Numbered from the stretch's first letter, positions 35,257 through 47,673 are shown. The stretch: DNA of 64,000 bases from Malania oleifera (GCF_029873635.1 NC_080420.1:51041457-51105456), one strand, 5' to 3'. Program-made: numbers and translations. Notes: a model not told the origin generated them from the sequence alone.

Positions 35257-38200
35257 ATATTTCCTTAGATCCTCGGTTTAGGTTTAGGGGGTTGTGATGA
35301 TTGTAGGGTTGGGAAGTGATTGTTGTTGAAAATGAAAATCTTAGTATACGCACTTGCCTATCTTGTTATACTAAGAATCTTTATCCACTTCCAAATGGAC
35401 ATGGCATCTATGCCTAGTACTTAATTCTAAATGTTTGACCCACGCAAATATGAAAATCTTTAGTTAGGCACACATTGTCCATTGCACAAGCTTGTGGTTT
35501 AGGGAATCCATCTCACACTATATATCATGTAATCCTAAACCCATCCTTGAACTTTATAGCCTTGAACAAGCAACAGTCATCATTCCAGGTGTAAGCACTA
35601 GTTATTAGAAATTCCTAATCCGATAAGTGCTTATTATAAGATATCCTCTCAGAATCAAAATTAGAGGCATCCACTAGAGAATTCACATTTTATTGTTAAA
35701 TCAAATTATTCCCTTTGAGTTTAATATTTAAATTCTCTAATCTTGATTCACCTATCCCCTTCAAAGGAAATCTTTACCAAACCACGTTCATATTCGATAA
35801 GGTCCCTTCTACTCACTAGCTATATCCTTGCTTCATAATTATAAATATATTTAAAGGATACATACCACTGTCCAAAGAACCGTGTTCAAAAACTCATACA
35901 CTCCTAGCTACTCTTTGTCAAAAAGGTGTGGACATGATGACTAAGCTTGAAAATATTTTTGAAAATGTCCACTCATTGAAAATACTCTTCTAAACTAATT
36001 GATAATTTAATTGTTAAGTTTATTCCTTACTTCTCTCACAAGCTCTCAATTCATAAAATCATATCCTTTAGAGCTTCATATCCTTAGAGATGAGTTGAAT
36101 GGCTATGTTGGTTGTAGCAGGTCTCAATCTACATGAATTGAAAAGCCATTTGAACTTGGGCCTCTCTCACATATTGAGAATCATAAGAAAAGAGGCAGAC
36201 ATTGGCTTATCACTTTAATGAATATTCATTGTGACTTTTTGGTCCGATAAGCCTAAAGCATTCATGCCAAGTCCAAAATCCATTGAAAAATATTAGGAAC
36301 CTTGGCTAAAATATTTGAAGATGAAAATGGCATAAAATGAGTAGAGTACATAATGGAGGGGGAGCTTTTATTCTTCATGGTTATATAAAATAAAATGCTC
36401 TCATAATTCTTATTTTATGCCTAAATGTCCATATGAGTACTTCATTGAATTCCTAACTATCCATGGTCATTTATTGTTCATGTTATCTAGTTGGATGGTT
36501 TACATTTTATATGGACTATTGATTATACTACTGGAATGCATGCTTAGTATAGAATGCCTTCTGCATAGAGGATGCAGTTGATGAGAATTGTATGCTGGTA
36601 GTGGATTATAGGTTCTCGCATGCTCAAATTGATTTATTTTAAATTGATTGCTTGAATCTATCTGGTTTTGGTACATGAAAATTTTGGAAATGTCCAATTT
36701 ATAGACAGCATGCTGCCGAAATTTTGACAGGACTTTTTCTTAACCAAAACCTTGTGTTAAAGATAATTATGATAAAATTAGCGTTAAAATCTTTTTGAAA
36801 GGATGAGTGAAAATCAATTGAATAATTAAACTTTCATCCTTGTATAATCATCACATATTTAGAGGAGCCCAACTCCATCCCTAGAGAAAGAGAATAATGA
36901 TCTTATATGCTTCAATTAATCTTTTGTATATCGAGGCTCTTCAGAAAACCCTAAACATCATATCATGTGCTTAATGGTCTATGAATATATATGGATTGTT
37001 CTAGGTTATAAGTATCATTTCATGCCTTAATATAACTTTTCTGATGCATGTGTAATACATAAGGATAGGTATACTGTTTGCATAGAAGAGTAAATTAATC
37101 TTTACCAGTATATTTATTTCAAAAGATTTAAAATGATGGCTTATACTACTAAGCAAAATGAAATTAATATTTGGTTAGTATAAATAGCTAAAATATCTAA
37201 GCAAGAATTCAAATTGATAGGGGGAGCATCTAAAATTAAAATGCCTATCATATTATGCTTACAAACCTTTTAGCTTAGATATGTTGTTGAATCAAATGTG
37301 GCATATGATTGAATGAAATGTTTTATTGAAAATCATCATCTGAAATATGTTAATTTGCCACAGTCATTTGATTTGCCATATGATCTTGCATGGGATTGTT
37401 AAATCATTAGGACCATCATGGTTGTAGTGTTCTGGTTATATTTTAGTGTGTGCTTAATGGACATATTAGAAAATTTATTGCTTGCTTGCATGATCTTCAA
37501 ATTTTTTTTTTGGCTAGCAACCCCTAGTATTTTAAGAAATCATCATAAGGGGGATATATATTTATATATATACATATATATTTAGTGTAATACTTTATGG
37601 CAAGAACTAATTTCAAAACTAAAACATTTTCTCTTGCCTCATTATTACTATATACATATATGTTTTTAAGTCACATAACTGGTTCAGTAACTAAACATGA
37701 AAATGCATGCGAACTAGTTAAACTGTTTTTATGCTCAAACCTTCTATTTGGTATCATATGTCATGTGCTTTTAACTCAAATCTTTCACGGGTCTTATGAT
37801 ATGATTTAAACTGCTATGGTTTGTGGATAATTCTGGTCAAATTACGTTTGTTAAATGACCAGTTATAGAGTTTGTGTGCTTAATTGTTAAACCTGTCCTT
37901 GCTTCATACTCTACGAATTTGTTTTTGATATGAAATACATAACTATCATATCTCTTGAATGTTGATAGTTATATTTATGTTTTGAGAATGCTGAACCATT
38001 TGAGTTGATTATTGTGGACATGTTATAAATTTAAAACTCAATAAGGTTATTTTTACAAGTATTTTGGGAAAATGTTCAATTTCCAAATGGCATACTACAG
38101 AAATTTCTAAAATTTCCCAAACTTATCTTGTATACTAATGTATCATGCTTAAATGTCATGCTTACATGCGTTATATTTATAGCCCCTTTTGCTGTTGCCA

Positions 38201-38300
38201 AAAAAGGGAGATGAAGAGGCAAAAATTGGGTTGACCTGAACTTAAATGAAAAATTATTTGCATTGATATACATTATGCATATTTTTATTTGTCATCATCA
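35257..38300 (+). other. Long non-coding 3' region of element C
   Basis: About 3 kb without recognisable coding sequence. Polypurine motifs of the GGGGGAG type occur near 36358, 37219 and 37549, and a GCCAAAAAAGGGAGATGAAG motif near 38197. Most of it can be paired with segments of the B 3' region. Confidence 0.6.
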
Positions 38301-38313
38301 AAAAGGAGGAGAA
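38301..38313 (+). other. Polypurine tract of element C
   Basis: AAAAGGAGGAGAA directly before the 3' LTR start TGTTGACC. Confidence 0.8.
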
Positions 38314-40390
38314 TGTTGACCTTATAGGTCATACTCGGTTTTGATGATGACAAATACTCTTGGTATTTGATGACTTTCGACTTTGTGTGCAGGTGTATAA
38401 TTAGTAGGTCAACTAATGGCACATGAAGGCTCAAAGTCTAACTCAAAGTCTAAAGACTTTGAAGATTCATTGTAATTTATATTTTTTATAAGTTGGGTCT
38501 ATAATAGTTATATAGGAGCGGTCTATAATAATTAATGCATGGCATGCATGTAGGAACTAAAGCTCAAAGACCGTAGAGACCTTAAGGAACTATCGACCGA
38601 TGCCAGGTTTTTTGGCGTACTTTAAAAGGCCTTAGAAAAGACCCTAGGTCCCAGCACTTGCACATAAGAAAGTCCCCAACATCACTTACTATATAAGGGG
38701 AATCTAGTCAGGCTAAAAATGGACTTAATAGAAAAAGTTGAGAGGGTTCGGGCGACCGAACCTATGCCGTGTAAAATGGTTCAGGCGACTGAACTAGTCA
38801 ACATGTTGACTTTGTGTTCGAGCACCCGAACACGTTTTGAGCGTATCATCCTCGGGCACCCGAACCTGTGTTAGAGCACTTTTCAACTACTCGGGCAATC
38901 GAACGACACATTCAAATTGGGCTCGGGCGACCGAACTAGTCAGTTCGGTTAACCGAACTATGAGTCAGGCACCCGAACTAATGAACAAATGCTACTAACT
39001 TTTGTTCAACCAACCGACTCACTGTTTGGGCACCCAAACCACTAAAAACTCAATTTTTGACTGAGTCTGTTCAAGCACCCGAACGTCTGGCCGAGCGACC
39101 GAACCTCGCAGGTTAAAATATTTTTTACCAAATTTTTAAATGGGGTAAACTAGATTAAATTTCTTAAAGGCTTTTGGAACAATTTTAATTATACCCATTG
39201 TGTCCCCAACGGTCAAAAAATCCTCCTTGCCTATAAATACTTGTTCATTTCTCTTAATTAGTAAGGATTAGCAAAATTGATAAGGGTCAAACTCTCTCAA
39301 ATTCAAAAATCCTTCTTAAGCCTATTATACTCCAAAACACTTATACTCATCATCTTTCTTGATCTTGCAAGTGTTGTGAGTATATTTTGTGTGCTTGTGC
39401 TTCATTCATATTTGCAAATACTCTCATTAGATTATATTGATTATTTGATTTTATTGAGAGTAGAAGCATCAAGTTCTTCCACTAATTTAACTTGATAAAT
39501 TTTGTGTGGGAAGACTTGGAAGGTTGTGGTTCTTGCATTGTCATTGCAAGTAACCTAAGCCTTTATTTTTGTGTGCAAAATATTTTATAAAGTTAGATTT
39601 CAAACAACTTTTGTGCTAGATACATTTGAGAAATATTTTTGAGGTTGTTTGAATACTCTGATTGACATATTTGAAACCCTAAGCTTACATTGAGATATTG
39701 TATATTGTGTTTCAAAGAAAACCTTGTTTATACACTCCTGTGCATATTTGAGATTATCCATAATATTGAGTGTTGATTGCACACGTAAAGCACCGAGCTT
39801 ATAGTTCATACATCATTAAGGTGCATTGATTATATTGTGCATATTTGGGTACATATCTGCTTTACATGAAAGCAAAATCACTGTACTAGTTACTTTGTGA
39901 AAAATACTATTGTATTTCCAAGCGTGGCTTGAGGGGGTTTGATCTAGCCCGAAAGGATCAGGTTGGGGTCAGCCCTGTGAATTTGACCTAGAGCCTTTGC
40001 CGCCCCGTAAGGAGAGTTTGTAAAGGTTGAGGCCAGCCCTGCACTAATTGACCTGGTTGTATTAGGTGTCACTCCACCCATTAAGTGAGCCATTAGTGGA
40101 ATCCTCGGGCTTGCGAGCTAGAGGCGAGGATGTAGGCATAGTTGGCCGAACTCCAATAACATATCATGTGTCTCCTTATATTTCCGCACTTTATATTTAT
40201 CGCACATGTATGTTATAGTGTGAATGATGCACATGATTTGAATTTCCGCATATTATATTTATCTGCGCATTTGGGATTGTATAGAAAGACCCTAGGTTGT
40301 GAATATACTGTTGTTATTTAGATCATACCTAGGAAAAAGTTTTAAATTCCAATTCACACCCCCCCTCTCGGGAATACACCAAAGCTAACA
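38314..40390 (+). repeat. 3' LTR of element C
   Basis: 2077 bp, TGTTGACC...AAAGCTAACA, followed by ACCGG. It differs from the 5' LTR by scattered substitutions, several at CpG steps, and keeps the palindrome array (about 38750-39100), MSA box (39205-39215) and TATAAATA (39232-39239). Confidence 0.85.
39205..39239 (+). promoter_or_regulatory. MSA box and TATA of C 3' LTR
   Basis: CCCAACGGTCA followed by TATAAATA, identical in spacing to the 5' LTR copy at 32834-32868. Confidence 0.6.
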
Positions 40391-42392
40391 ACCGGGCACT
40401 CAAACCGCGCGACAAATATTTCTAACTTTTAATTAGCCACCCGAGCATAATTTCAGGCGACCGAACTATTTTAAAATGAATTTTTAATTGTGTTTGTTCG
40501 GGCACCCGAACCTCGCAGGTTGAAATATTTTTCACTGATTTTTAAATGGGGTCAATTGGGTTAATTTTCTTAATGACTTTTTAAACAAATTTAAATATTC
40601 CCATTGTGTCCCCAATGGTCAAAAAATCCTCCTTGCCTATAATTACTCATTTATTTGTCATAATTAGCAAGGATTAGCAAAATTAATTAGGGCCAAACTC
40701 TCTCAAACTCAAAAATCCTTCTTTAGCCTATAATACTCTCATACACTTCAAAACTTCATTTTCTTTGATCATACAAGTGTTGTGAGTATATTTTGTGAGC
40801 TTGTGCTTCATTCATACTTGCTAATACTTTCATTAGATTATATGGATTGTTTGATTTTATTGAGAGTAGAAGCATCAAGTTCTTCCACTGATTTAACTTA
40901 ATAAATCTTGTGTGGGAAGACTTGGAAGGTTGTGGTTCTTGCATTGTCATTGCAAGTAACCTAAGCCTATACTTTTGTGTGCAAAAATTATTTTCAAAGT
41001 TTGTTTTCGAACAACTCTTGTGCTTGCTACATTGAAGAAAATATTTTTGAGTTTGTTTGAATATTATTGTTGACATCCTTGAAACCCTAATCTAAGATTG
41101 AGATATAGTTTATCTGGTTTTCAAAGAATAGCTGGTTTGATATACACTCTTGTACTTGATTAGATAAAGTCAATATTCTGAGTGTTGATTGCACACGTAG
41201 AGCACCGAGCTTATAGTTCTTACATCATTAAGGTGCATTGATTATATTGTGCGTACTAGTACACATACCTTCTTGTGCAAGAAGAGTATTTGCGTGTACA
41301 CATTTTATACACATTCCCTGTGGAATAGTCCTGGATTGGCTTAAACCCGGTTAGGAAAGCTAGGTGTGTCATTATGTTAAGGTGCGTTGGTTGAGGTCAG
41401 CCCCGCTAATTGACCTGGTTGTAAAGGTTGAAGTCAACCCTGTGCTAATTGACCTGATTGTAACCAGTGCCGCTCCACCCGTTAAGTGAGCCATTAGTGG
41501 AATCCTCAAGCTTGCAAGCTAGAGGTGGGGACGTAGGCACAATTGGCCGAACCCCGATAAAATATCATGTGTGTTCTTTATATTTCAGCAAATTTATTTT
41601 CCGCACATTTATTTTCAACACATATATGTTGTATGCTTGATTCATTATATGTAGTACATGTGTTGATTGGGTTTATAATAAAATAGAAAGACCCTAGGTT
41701 TGTGTAATGCTACTGTTGAATTAGCTAAACTTAGGAATAAATTTTTAATACCCAATTCACCCCTCCCCCTCTTGGGAATACACCAAAGCTAACATCAATT
41801 TTTGGATAGTGAGCTTGAGTTTTTCTCATACTATTTCATTGATAAATATTGTTGAGAAAACTCTCTGTAGCTTGGGAATCATTGCACACTCATTGCAAGA
41901 TTCAAAGCTAGTATTTTCGCTTATTGGAAAATTTTTTTGAAAAGCTAATCATCATTATCTCCTACACTTTATTGTTAAAAAATATTTTTGGAGACATTAT
42001 TTGAGTCTTGGATCTTCGAAATACACTTAGTGAAACACTACATATTTGAATTAAAGATCATTTTCATTATCATCTCTCACATTATTTCATAAAATTATTT
42101 TTGAGAGATATTACATAAACTCTACTGAGCTTAAACTCCCATCACATTAGAGTGCATTGCATTTATTGTTGTACACATCTGCATATTGGAGAACCATTTT
42201 ATTTGTACAAAAATCATTTGATTATCTTTGTACTCTAGGCATGGCCTGAAGAGGAATACACCGTCCTGTAAGGTGTACCGGTTTGCCTCTAACCCAATTA
42301 GGTGAGCTGAGGATACTCCGCCTCATAAGGAGAACTGGTTTGGTTCCGCCCGGTAAGTGAACTGAGGAGACTCTACCTCGTAAGGAGAATTG

Positions 42393-44686
42393 TGTTGACC
42401 TTATTGGTCATATCTCATTTTGATTATGACAAATATTATGATATTTAATGGTTAATAAGTTTGTGTGCAGGATCAATTGGAAATATCATATGGTGCACGC
42501 ATATGGCACATGAAGTGAAGACCTGAAGACCCTGTTTATGTTGTATTGTAATTTAATCATTTATTTGGATCTGTAATAGTAATTAAGAGAACATGGTCTG
42601 TAATAATTAATTTTTTACCTACATGGTAGGATGGATAAGCTCAAGACCATAGATGGACTTTAGGGAATACCCTTCGGTCGACCTTCGATTAATCGACACT
42701 GGATTTTTTCGGTGTCCTTAAACTAAAAAGGACCTAGAAATGACCCCTAAGACACTCATATGCATATATATGAATGGTCATTTGAATAGCGTGTTTGCAT
42801 GCTTAAAAAGAACCGAAATGCACTTAAGTTGCATGTTCAATCGATCGTACTGCTCAAGTACAAATTCCCTCGGTCAAATGAACCGGTGTCGGGTCAACAT
42901 TTTGACCATGGCCCGGTCAACCAAACTTCCCAGTTCATTACCTGCCGATCGACTAAACCCTGACCAGGTCAACAAATTGGTCATAGCCCAATCGACCGAA
43001 CTTATATAGTTCATTTATACCCAGTCGATCGAACCCCCTAGGGAGTCAACTTTTTGACCACTTGGTCGATCGAGCCTAAAATGTACTCCAACGATCTAGT
43101 CGACCAAAGGTGCTCGGGAGATGTCCCAACGGTTTGGTCGACCGAACTATCCAATTCAAATCTTCTCGGTCGACCGAACCTCGTAAAACAGAAAAATTGC
43201 CCTTGGACCTCCGAGTCCTGTCAACCGAACTCATAGTTCATTTCTTGCCTGATTGACTGAACCTCAAGAACTTCGATCAACCAAACTTGTCCTAGTCGAT
43301 CAATGCTCTCGGGTTGCCCTATAATTTTTATCGTAATTAACTTTTTTAAACGGGGTTAATTATGGTTAAATTAGTTTAAAACAATATTAATAATACCCTA
43401 CATGTCCTAACGAATATAATTTTTCCTATCTCTATATATAGGCCTTCATTTGCAAAAATTAGCAAGAGATTAACAAAATAATTAGCAAATATCCTCTAAA
43501 TCTCAAAAAGCCCATCTTTGCATATTCAAGCCATATACTCCTCCTCTTACTCATTCATATTGAAAATACTTGTTTGTAAGAGTATTCTTGTGCTTATCTC
43601 ACCAAGTTTAAACTCTTTCTTAGTTGTTCTGATTAAGATTTATTTTTCATAGAGAGTAAGCTTCAATTTCTCCTAGGGGGCTTCGTAAATAAGCCTTCCA
43701 TAGGAAAACTTCTTAGAGTTTCTGAGTTTTGCATTTTTCATTGCAACACTCAAGAGTTCATATTGTGTTTTGGTTGCAAAATTATTTTTCAAATCATTTT
43801 TCAAATATCTCTTGTGCTTATCCCTAAGAAATATTTTGAGATATTTTCTTGCATGCTGAAGATCTTTGTTGCTATACCTTTTCATTGAGATTATCATTTT
43901 ATCACAAAGATCAAATAAATATTTTTACAAACCATTATTTGACTATCTTTTGTGGTTTATATTGACAAAAAATTGGTTGAGATATTTGAAATGTGCGTGT
44001 GATCTTTGCTTGTGCATTGTGAATGAATATATTGTGTGATACAAAGATCATATCATTTGCACTCTCACGCACTAATTACATCGCTTATATAATTATTTGA
44101 GAGTAGACACATAAATTACATTGAGCTTATCAAATCCTATCTCTTGGTAGTGTATTGATTATACTGTGCATATTGGGGTACATATCTGCTTTACATGAAA
44201 GCATAATCACTGTACCATTTGATTTTATTGAGAAATCTGTTGTAATATTCCAGGCGTGGCCTAAGGGGGCGGTAATCCAGCCCGAAAGGATTGTGTAGGT
44301 TGAGGTCAGCCCTGTGTTAATTGATTTGGTCGTAAAGGTTGAGGTCAGTCCTATGCTAATTGACCTAATTGTTTAGGTGTCGCTCCACCCGTTAAGTAAG
44401 CCTATAATGGTAATCCTTGTGCTTGTTAGCCAAGGCAAGGACGTAGTCAATTTGGCCGAACCTTGATAACAATTTATGGGTGTCGTCTCCTTTACTGCTT
44501 TATTGTGCATGCTTGATTAAATTTCTATTGCAGTTTAAATTCCATTGTATATTTACATTGATTTATTTTACATGCACTAAATTAACCTTTGGCTTGTGTA
44601 ATACTATTAATTAGTGGATTGACCTAAGGGATAAAACTTTTAAATACCAATTCACCCCCCCTCTTGGAATTGCACCAAAGCTAACA
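42393..44686 (+). mobile_element. Solo LTR (A-family) in B 3' LTR
   Basis: 2294 bp, TGTTGACCTTATTGG...AAAGCTAACA, with AATTG at 42388-42392 and 44687-44691. It carries a long GGTCGACC array (about 42670-43310), a CCTAACGA box (MSA-like with one G-to-A change, near 43415), TATATATA (43433-43440) and the U5 block (about 44252-44470). Confidence 0.9.
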
Positions 44687-44853
44687 AATTGAGTGTGGCT
44701 TAGTGCCGTAATTGAGCTAAGGAGACTCCACCTCATAAGGAGTATTATAAATGGCATTGCTCCGCCTGGTTAAGTGAGCACATAGTGGAATCCTTGGATT
44801 GTTGGCCCTAGGCAGGGATGTAGGCAAGATTGGTTGAACCCCGATAACAAATA

Positions 44854-44856
<3 letters not shown>

Positions 44857-44937
<81 letters not shown>

Positions 44938-44938
44938 T
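44857..44938 (+). repeat. (CT)n microsatellite in B 3' LTR
   Basis: A nearly pure TC run of about 82 bp at the position equivalent to 8499-8576 in the 5' LTR. Confidence 0.95.
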
Positions 44939-45137
44939 TACTATTTATCTTTCCCGCACATGTATGTTTAATTATTTATTGTCTTGACTATTTTACCCAC
45001 ATGCTTTGAATATCTGTGGAATTGGTAACTGCTTAGAAAGACCTTAGGTTGCAAAATACTGATTGTGACTTGAATTTAACCAAGGAATTTTCAAATACCC
45101 AATTCACACCTCTCTTGGGAATACACCATTCCTATCA

Positions 45138-45283
45138 GGTGTGTCTTTATCGTGCCCTTTGAAAATAGGAGGATTAGTAGAGTCATTGTTCCCAATTAGA
45201 GGTAAATTAGAAGAAGGGCTCAAGGTAATCCCTTATGGTCATGAAACTGAGATGGATGCAGGAATCATTTGAGTGATAGTAAT
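45138..45283. other. Host DNA right of element B, unassigned
   Basis: 145 bp continuing beyond the Tat-like LTR at 49394. On the minus strand it has short open stretches but nothing I can assign. Confidence 0.3.
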
Positions 45284-46444
45284 TGTGGCGACGTCCTGGA
45301 CCCGCCAAACACTGGCATGGGTGTGGCTACTAACTAGGAAAAAAATGGGGTGAATTTTGAAAAAGTATTTTTGTGGAAAAACAAGGTGTGATGGAGTTGC
45401 CACTAACCTTTTAGAGGTGGTTAGAACACTTGATTACTACCCCAATTAATGGTAGAATTAGTCTATGTAACCTTAGTCAGGCTTAGGAGTTCGGTTACGC
45501 GAGGGGAAGGTAACAGCACCCTCTACGCACCCATTTTTACGAGCAGTACCTAATTAACCAAAAATTATTCCAAAATAAATTTAATAAGTCTTTGAAAATT
45601 ACCCCCTTCCAAAAATCAAAAAATGAAGGTACTATATAGGTATTCCCTCATAACCGGGGCATATCGTACTCCGAAGAGTTCATGCCTCCCTTTGAAATCA
45701 TCAGGATATGAAAATCGAGAAAATAGTCAGGAAAATACGCTCCCTAGATTTTGAAATTTTTACAGAATTTTCTAAGTGAAAAATTATATTTCGAGAGGTT
45801 TTGGAATTTATTCGAGATGGAAACAATTTTCGGGGCCTCAAAACATTTTTCTAATTTTTTGGGATTTTTGGTGATTTTTCCATATTTTCCTAAATTTTTA
45901 AAATAACAAAAAGACAATTAAGCAAAAAAAAATCAGGTCCCAAAAATATTTTTAAAATTTTCTCTTGAGTTTTCAGAATTTTTTGTGATTTTTTTGAAAT
46001 TTTTATGGATTTTTGTGAATTCATTTAATTATTCAAATATGAAATGAACCAAAAAAACAAACCAGTCCCATGTCGGTTCAGAGTACCCAACCAATTCGAG
46101 AAAGAAACAGTCCAAGAGGGGTTGACCAATTTTAAGCTCGGTCAAGGCCATGCCAACACGCGGTGCCTATGGGACGCACGAGTTAGTGTGTGTTTTAGTG
46201 TGTCCATGGGATGTGTGTAAATGTGTGTTTAGGTGCGTGTTGCATGCATGCTTAGAGTTTGTATGTGCATGCGTGTGAACGTGTGTGCATGGGTGTGTAC
46301 GTGCGTGAGTGGGTACATGCATGAGTGGGTGTGTGTTGTTCTTGGGTGTGTGTGTGTGTGGCAGTAGGTGTTAGGGTGCGTGTTGTGTAAATAGTGTGTT
46401 AATGTGTATATGGCTGTGAGTGGTGTTTGCTTTAGTGCATGAAA

Positions 46445-46447
<3 letters not shown>

Positions 46448-46487
<40 letters not shown>

Positions 46488-46505
46488 TGTGTGTGGGTGG
46501 GTGGG
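46448..46505 (+). repeat. (TG)n microsatellite
   Basis: A TG run grading into GTGGG repeats. The surrounding 46190-46440 is also GTGT-rich. It abuts the 3' end of the GT92 fragment. Confidence 0.9.
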
Positions 46506-46589
46506 TGGGTGTATTTTGTGCTGCAAGCAATGTGCGTCTATGGATGAGTGCTATGGTGACAAGTTGCAAGAGTTGGAGTTGGTTGTAGC

Positions 46590-47673
46590 TGGCTGGACAT
46601 GGGCATCAGGAATATAGAAGTGCCCGTCCACATCAAAGAAGAACATCCATTTTGCAGCAAATTTATAATGATGCAAGCAATCATTCACCACCAGAAATTG
46701 ACTGTGATAGTAACCATCAAAATGTTCCTGCTTTGTGATATCCTATAGAGTCACATACCCCAACTCCATCCACGGCTTCAGAACCTTAAGAACCTCCTTG
46801 TGAATTCCGCCAGCATCTTGGATAACGAAATGAGATTTCTCATTGAACAACTTCACGTGGTAGGCAATCCATTCCCTCATCCTCTATGGACTCAAGTTCC
46901 CATATAGGGAAGCCCACAATACAAATAATCCTATTTCAGCATTGAAGTGAACAGAGACGTGTCTACACTCCCTCGAATTTCGACCAAGGCTTCGAACGTA
47001 TCAGCCAGGCTGAAATTCCGATCATCATCGCTAGTCGTGGAGGCATGGAGGACCAATTTCCTACTAGAGCCATCGGCTCCGCCAAGTTCTGGGAAGGTAT
47101 AGTTCACGACGACGATGGTGTATACCCGTGCATAGCCCCAATCAGGGAGGATCATGTAAATGGCAGCAGTGGCGAGTTTAGAGGAATTGAGTGTTGGGAA
47201 CCACTGGCATTGATAAGTGGGCTTGCCAAAGATGACCAAAGTCTTGGAGGTGAGGCCAACAATGGCGAAACTGTTGACTCCACTTCTGTAAGCACTCATG
47301 AGGATAAAGTTGTAAGCGGCGGCGTCGAAGGGGTTAAGTGCACACTTGATGATGCCTTCGTGGATGGTCTGATCTTTCTTGAGGGATGGTGGTGGTGGGG
47401 GAGACGAAAGCAACAGTGGCGGGGGTGCCGGTGGTTATGGGGTGGAGACCTCTGGCGGCTAAGAAGAGGCGACGGAGCTATCGCCACCACCGGGAGGCGG
47501 TCGTTGAACTGGAGTGTATTTTTGGAGACTAGACAGTGGCAAATATCAGAGGGGGAGAGGGAAAAGCGAGAAGGGAGAAACTGGAGAAGGGTGGCTACCA
47601 CACCCAGTAATAGAAGACATGTTAGGAAGATTTTGAGTTCATTATCACACTTCCCTGCAAACCCAATAAGCAT
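46590..47673 (-). pseudogene. Glycosyltransferase family 92 (GALS-like galactan galactosyltransferase) fragment
   Basis: The minus-strand reading begins with an N-terminal hydrophobic segment (IFLTCLLLLGVVATLLQF) like a Golgi signal anchor. After a frameshift near 47480 it continues through ALNPFDAAAYNFI, VYTIVVVNYTFP and DTSLFTS. Past a stop at 46931 and another shift come DYLYCG, SLYGNLSP, RMREWIAYH, HFVIQDAGGIHKEV, FDGYYHSQF, VVNDCLHHYKFAAKWMFFFDVD. These are landmarks of plant GT92 enzymes, the family of GALS beta-1,4-galactan synthases that add galactose to pectic rhamnogalacturonan I in the Golgi. The D-V-D nucleotide-sugar motif is kept, but the next acidic residue is Gly. At least three stops and two frameshifts, and loss of the C-terminal third, make it dead. 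Confidence 0.75.

Larger units (their letters stand above)
31946..40390 (+). mobile_element. Element C: complete gag-only LTR retrotransposon
   Basis: 8445 bp with LTRs of 2078 and 2077 bp (31946-34023 and 38314-40390), a primer site, gag, a long non-coding region, a polypurine tract and flanking ACCGG duplications (31941-31945, 40391-40395). Internally there is only gag; no protease, integrase, RT or RNase H is seen in about 4.3 kb. It has the same organisation as element B, so the two form a non-autonomous family type, presumably mobilised by a related autonomous element. Confidence 0.85.
31290..41794 (+). mobile_element. Solo LTR (A-family) in B 3' LTR, split by element C
   Basis: Starts TGTTGACCTTATAGG (31290) and ends AAAGCTAACA (41794), with TCAAT at 31285-31289 and 41795-41799. 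The LTR sequence is 31290-31945 plus 40396-41794, about 2.06 kb. The middle is element C with its ACCGG duplication. Its palindromes mix GGTCGACC (31564) and GGGCGCCC-like forms. The CCAACGG box is mutated to CCAATGG (near 40611) and the TATA box to CTATAATT (near 40639), so this promoter is probably dead. Confidence 0.85.
7248..45137 (+). mobile_element. Element B: host retrotransposon interrupted by all other left-side insertions
   Basis: B is a gag-only LTR retrotransposon. Its parts, in order, are a truncated 5' LTR (7248-8775), primer site (8777-8790), gag in two pieces (8829-9523 and 24835-25264), a long non-coding 3' region (25265-30185), a polypurine tract (30186-30199) and a 3' LTR in three pieces (30200-31289, 41800-42392, 44692-45137). 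The pieces rejoin precisely when nested insertions and their 5-bp target duplications are removed. The 3' pieces match the uninterrupted 5' LTR (for example across TCAATTTTTGGA near 7755). No RT, integrase or RNase H is present. Element C is a close structural relative. Confidence 0.75.
30200..45137 (+). repeat. 3' LTR of element B, in three pieces
   Basis: It starts TGTTGACTTTTTGAG and ends CATTCCTATCA. The LTR itself is 30200-31289, 41800-42392 and 44692-45137 (about 2.1 kb); the gaps are solo LTRs with target duplications TCAAT and AATTG. It holds a CAGTCGACTGA-type palindrome array (about 30610-30905), a CCAAACGG box (near 30979-30986), TATATATA (31005-31012), the U5 block and a CT run (44857-44938). 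Right-hand B target site: GGTGT at 45138. Confidence 0.8.

Noticed and set aside
46420..46617. Plus-strand ORF with a poly-Cys/Val stretch
   Set aside because: Translation of a TG microsatellite.
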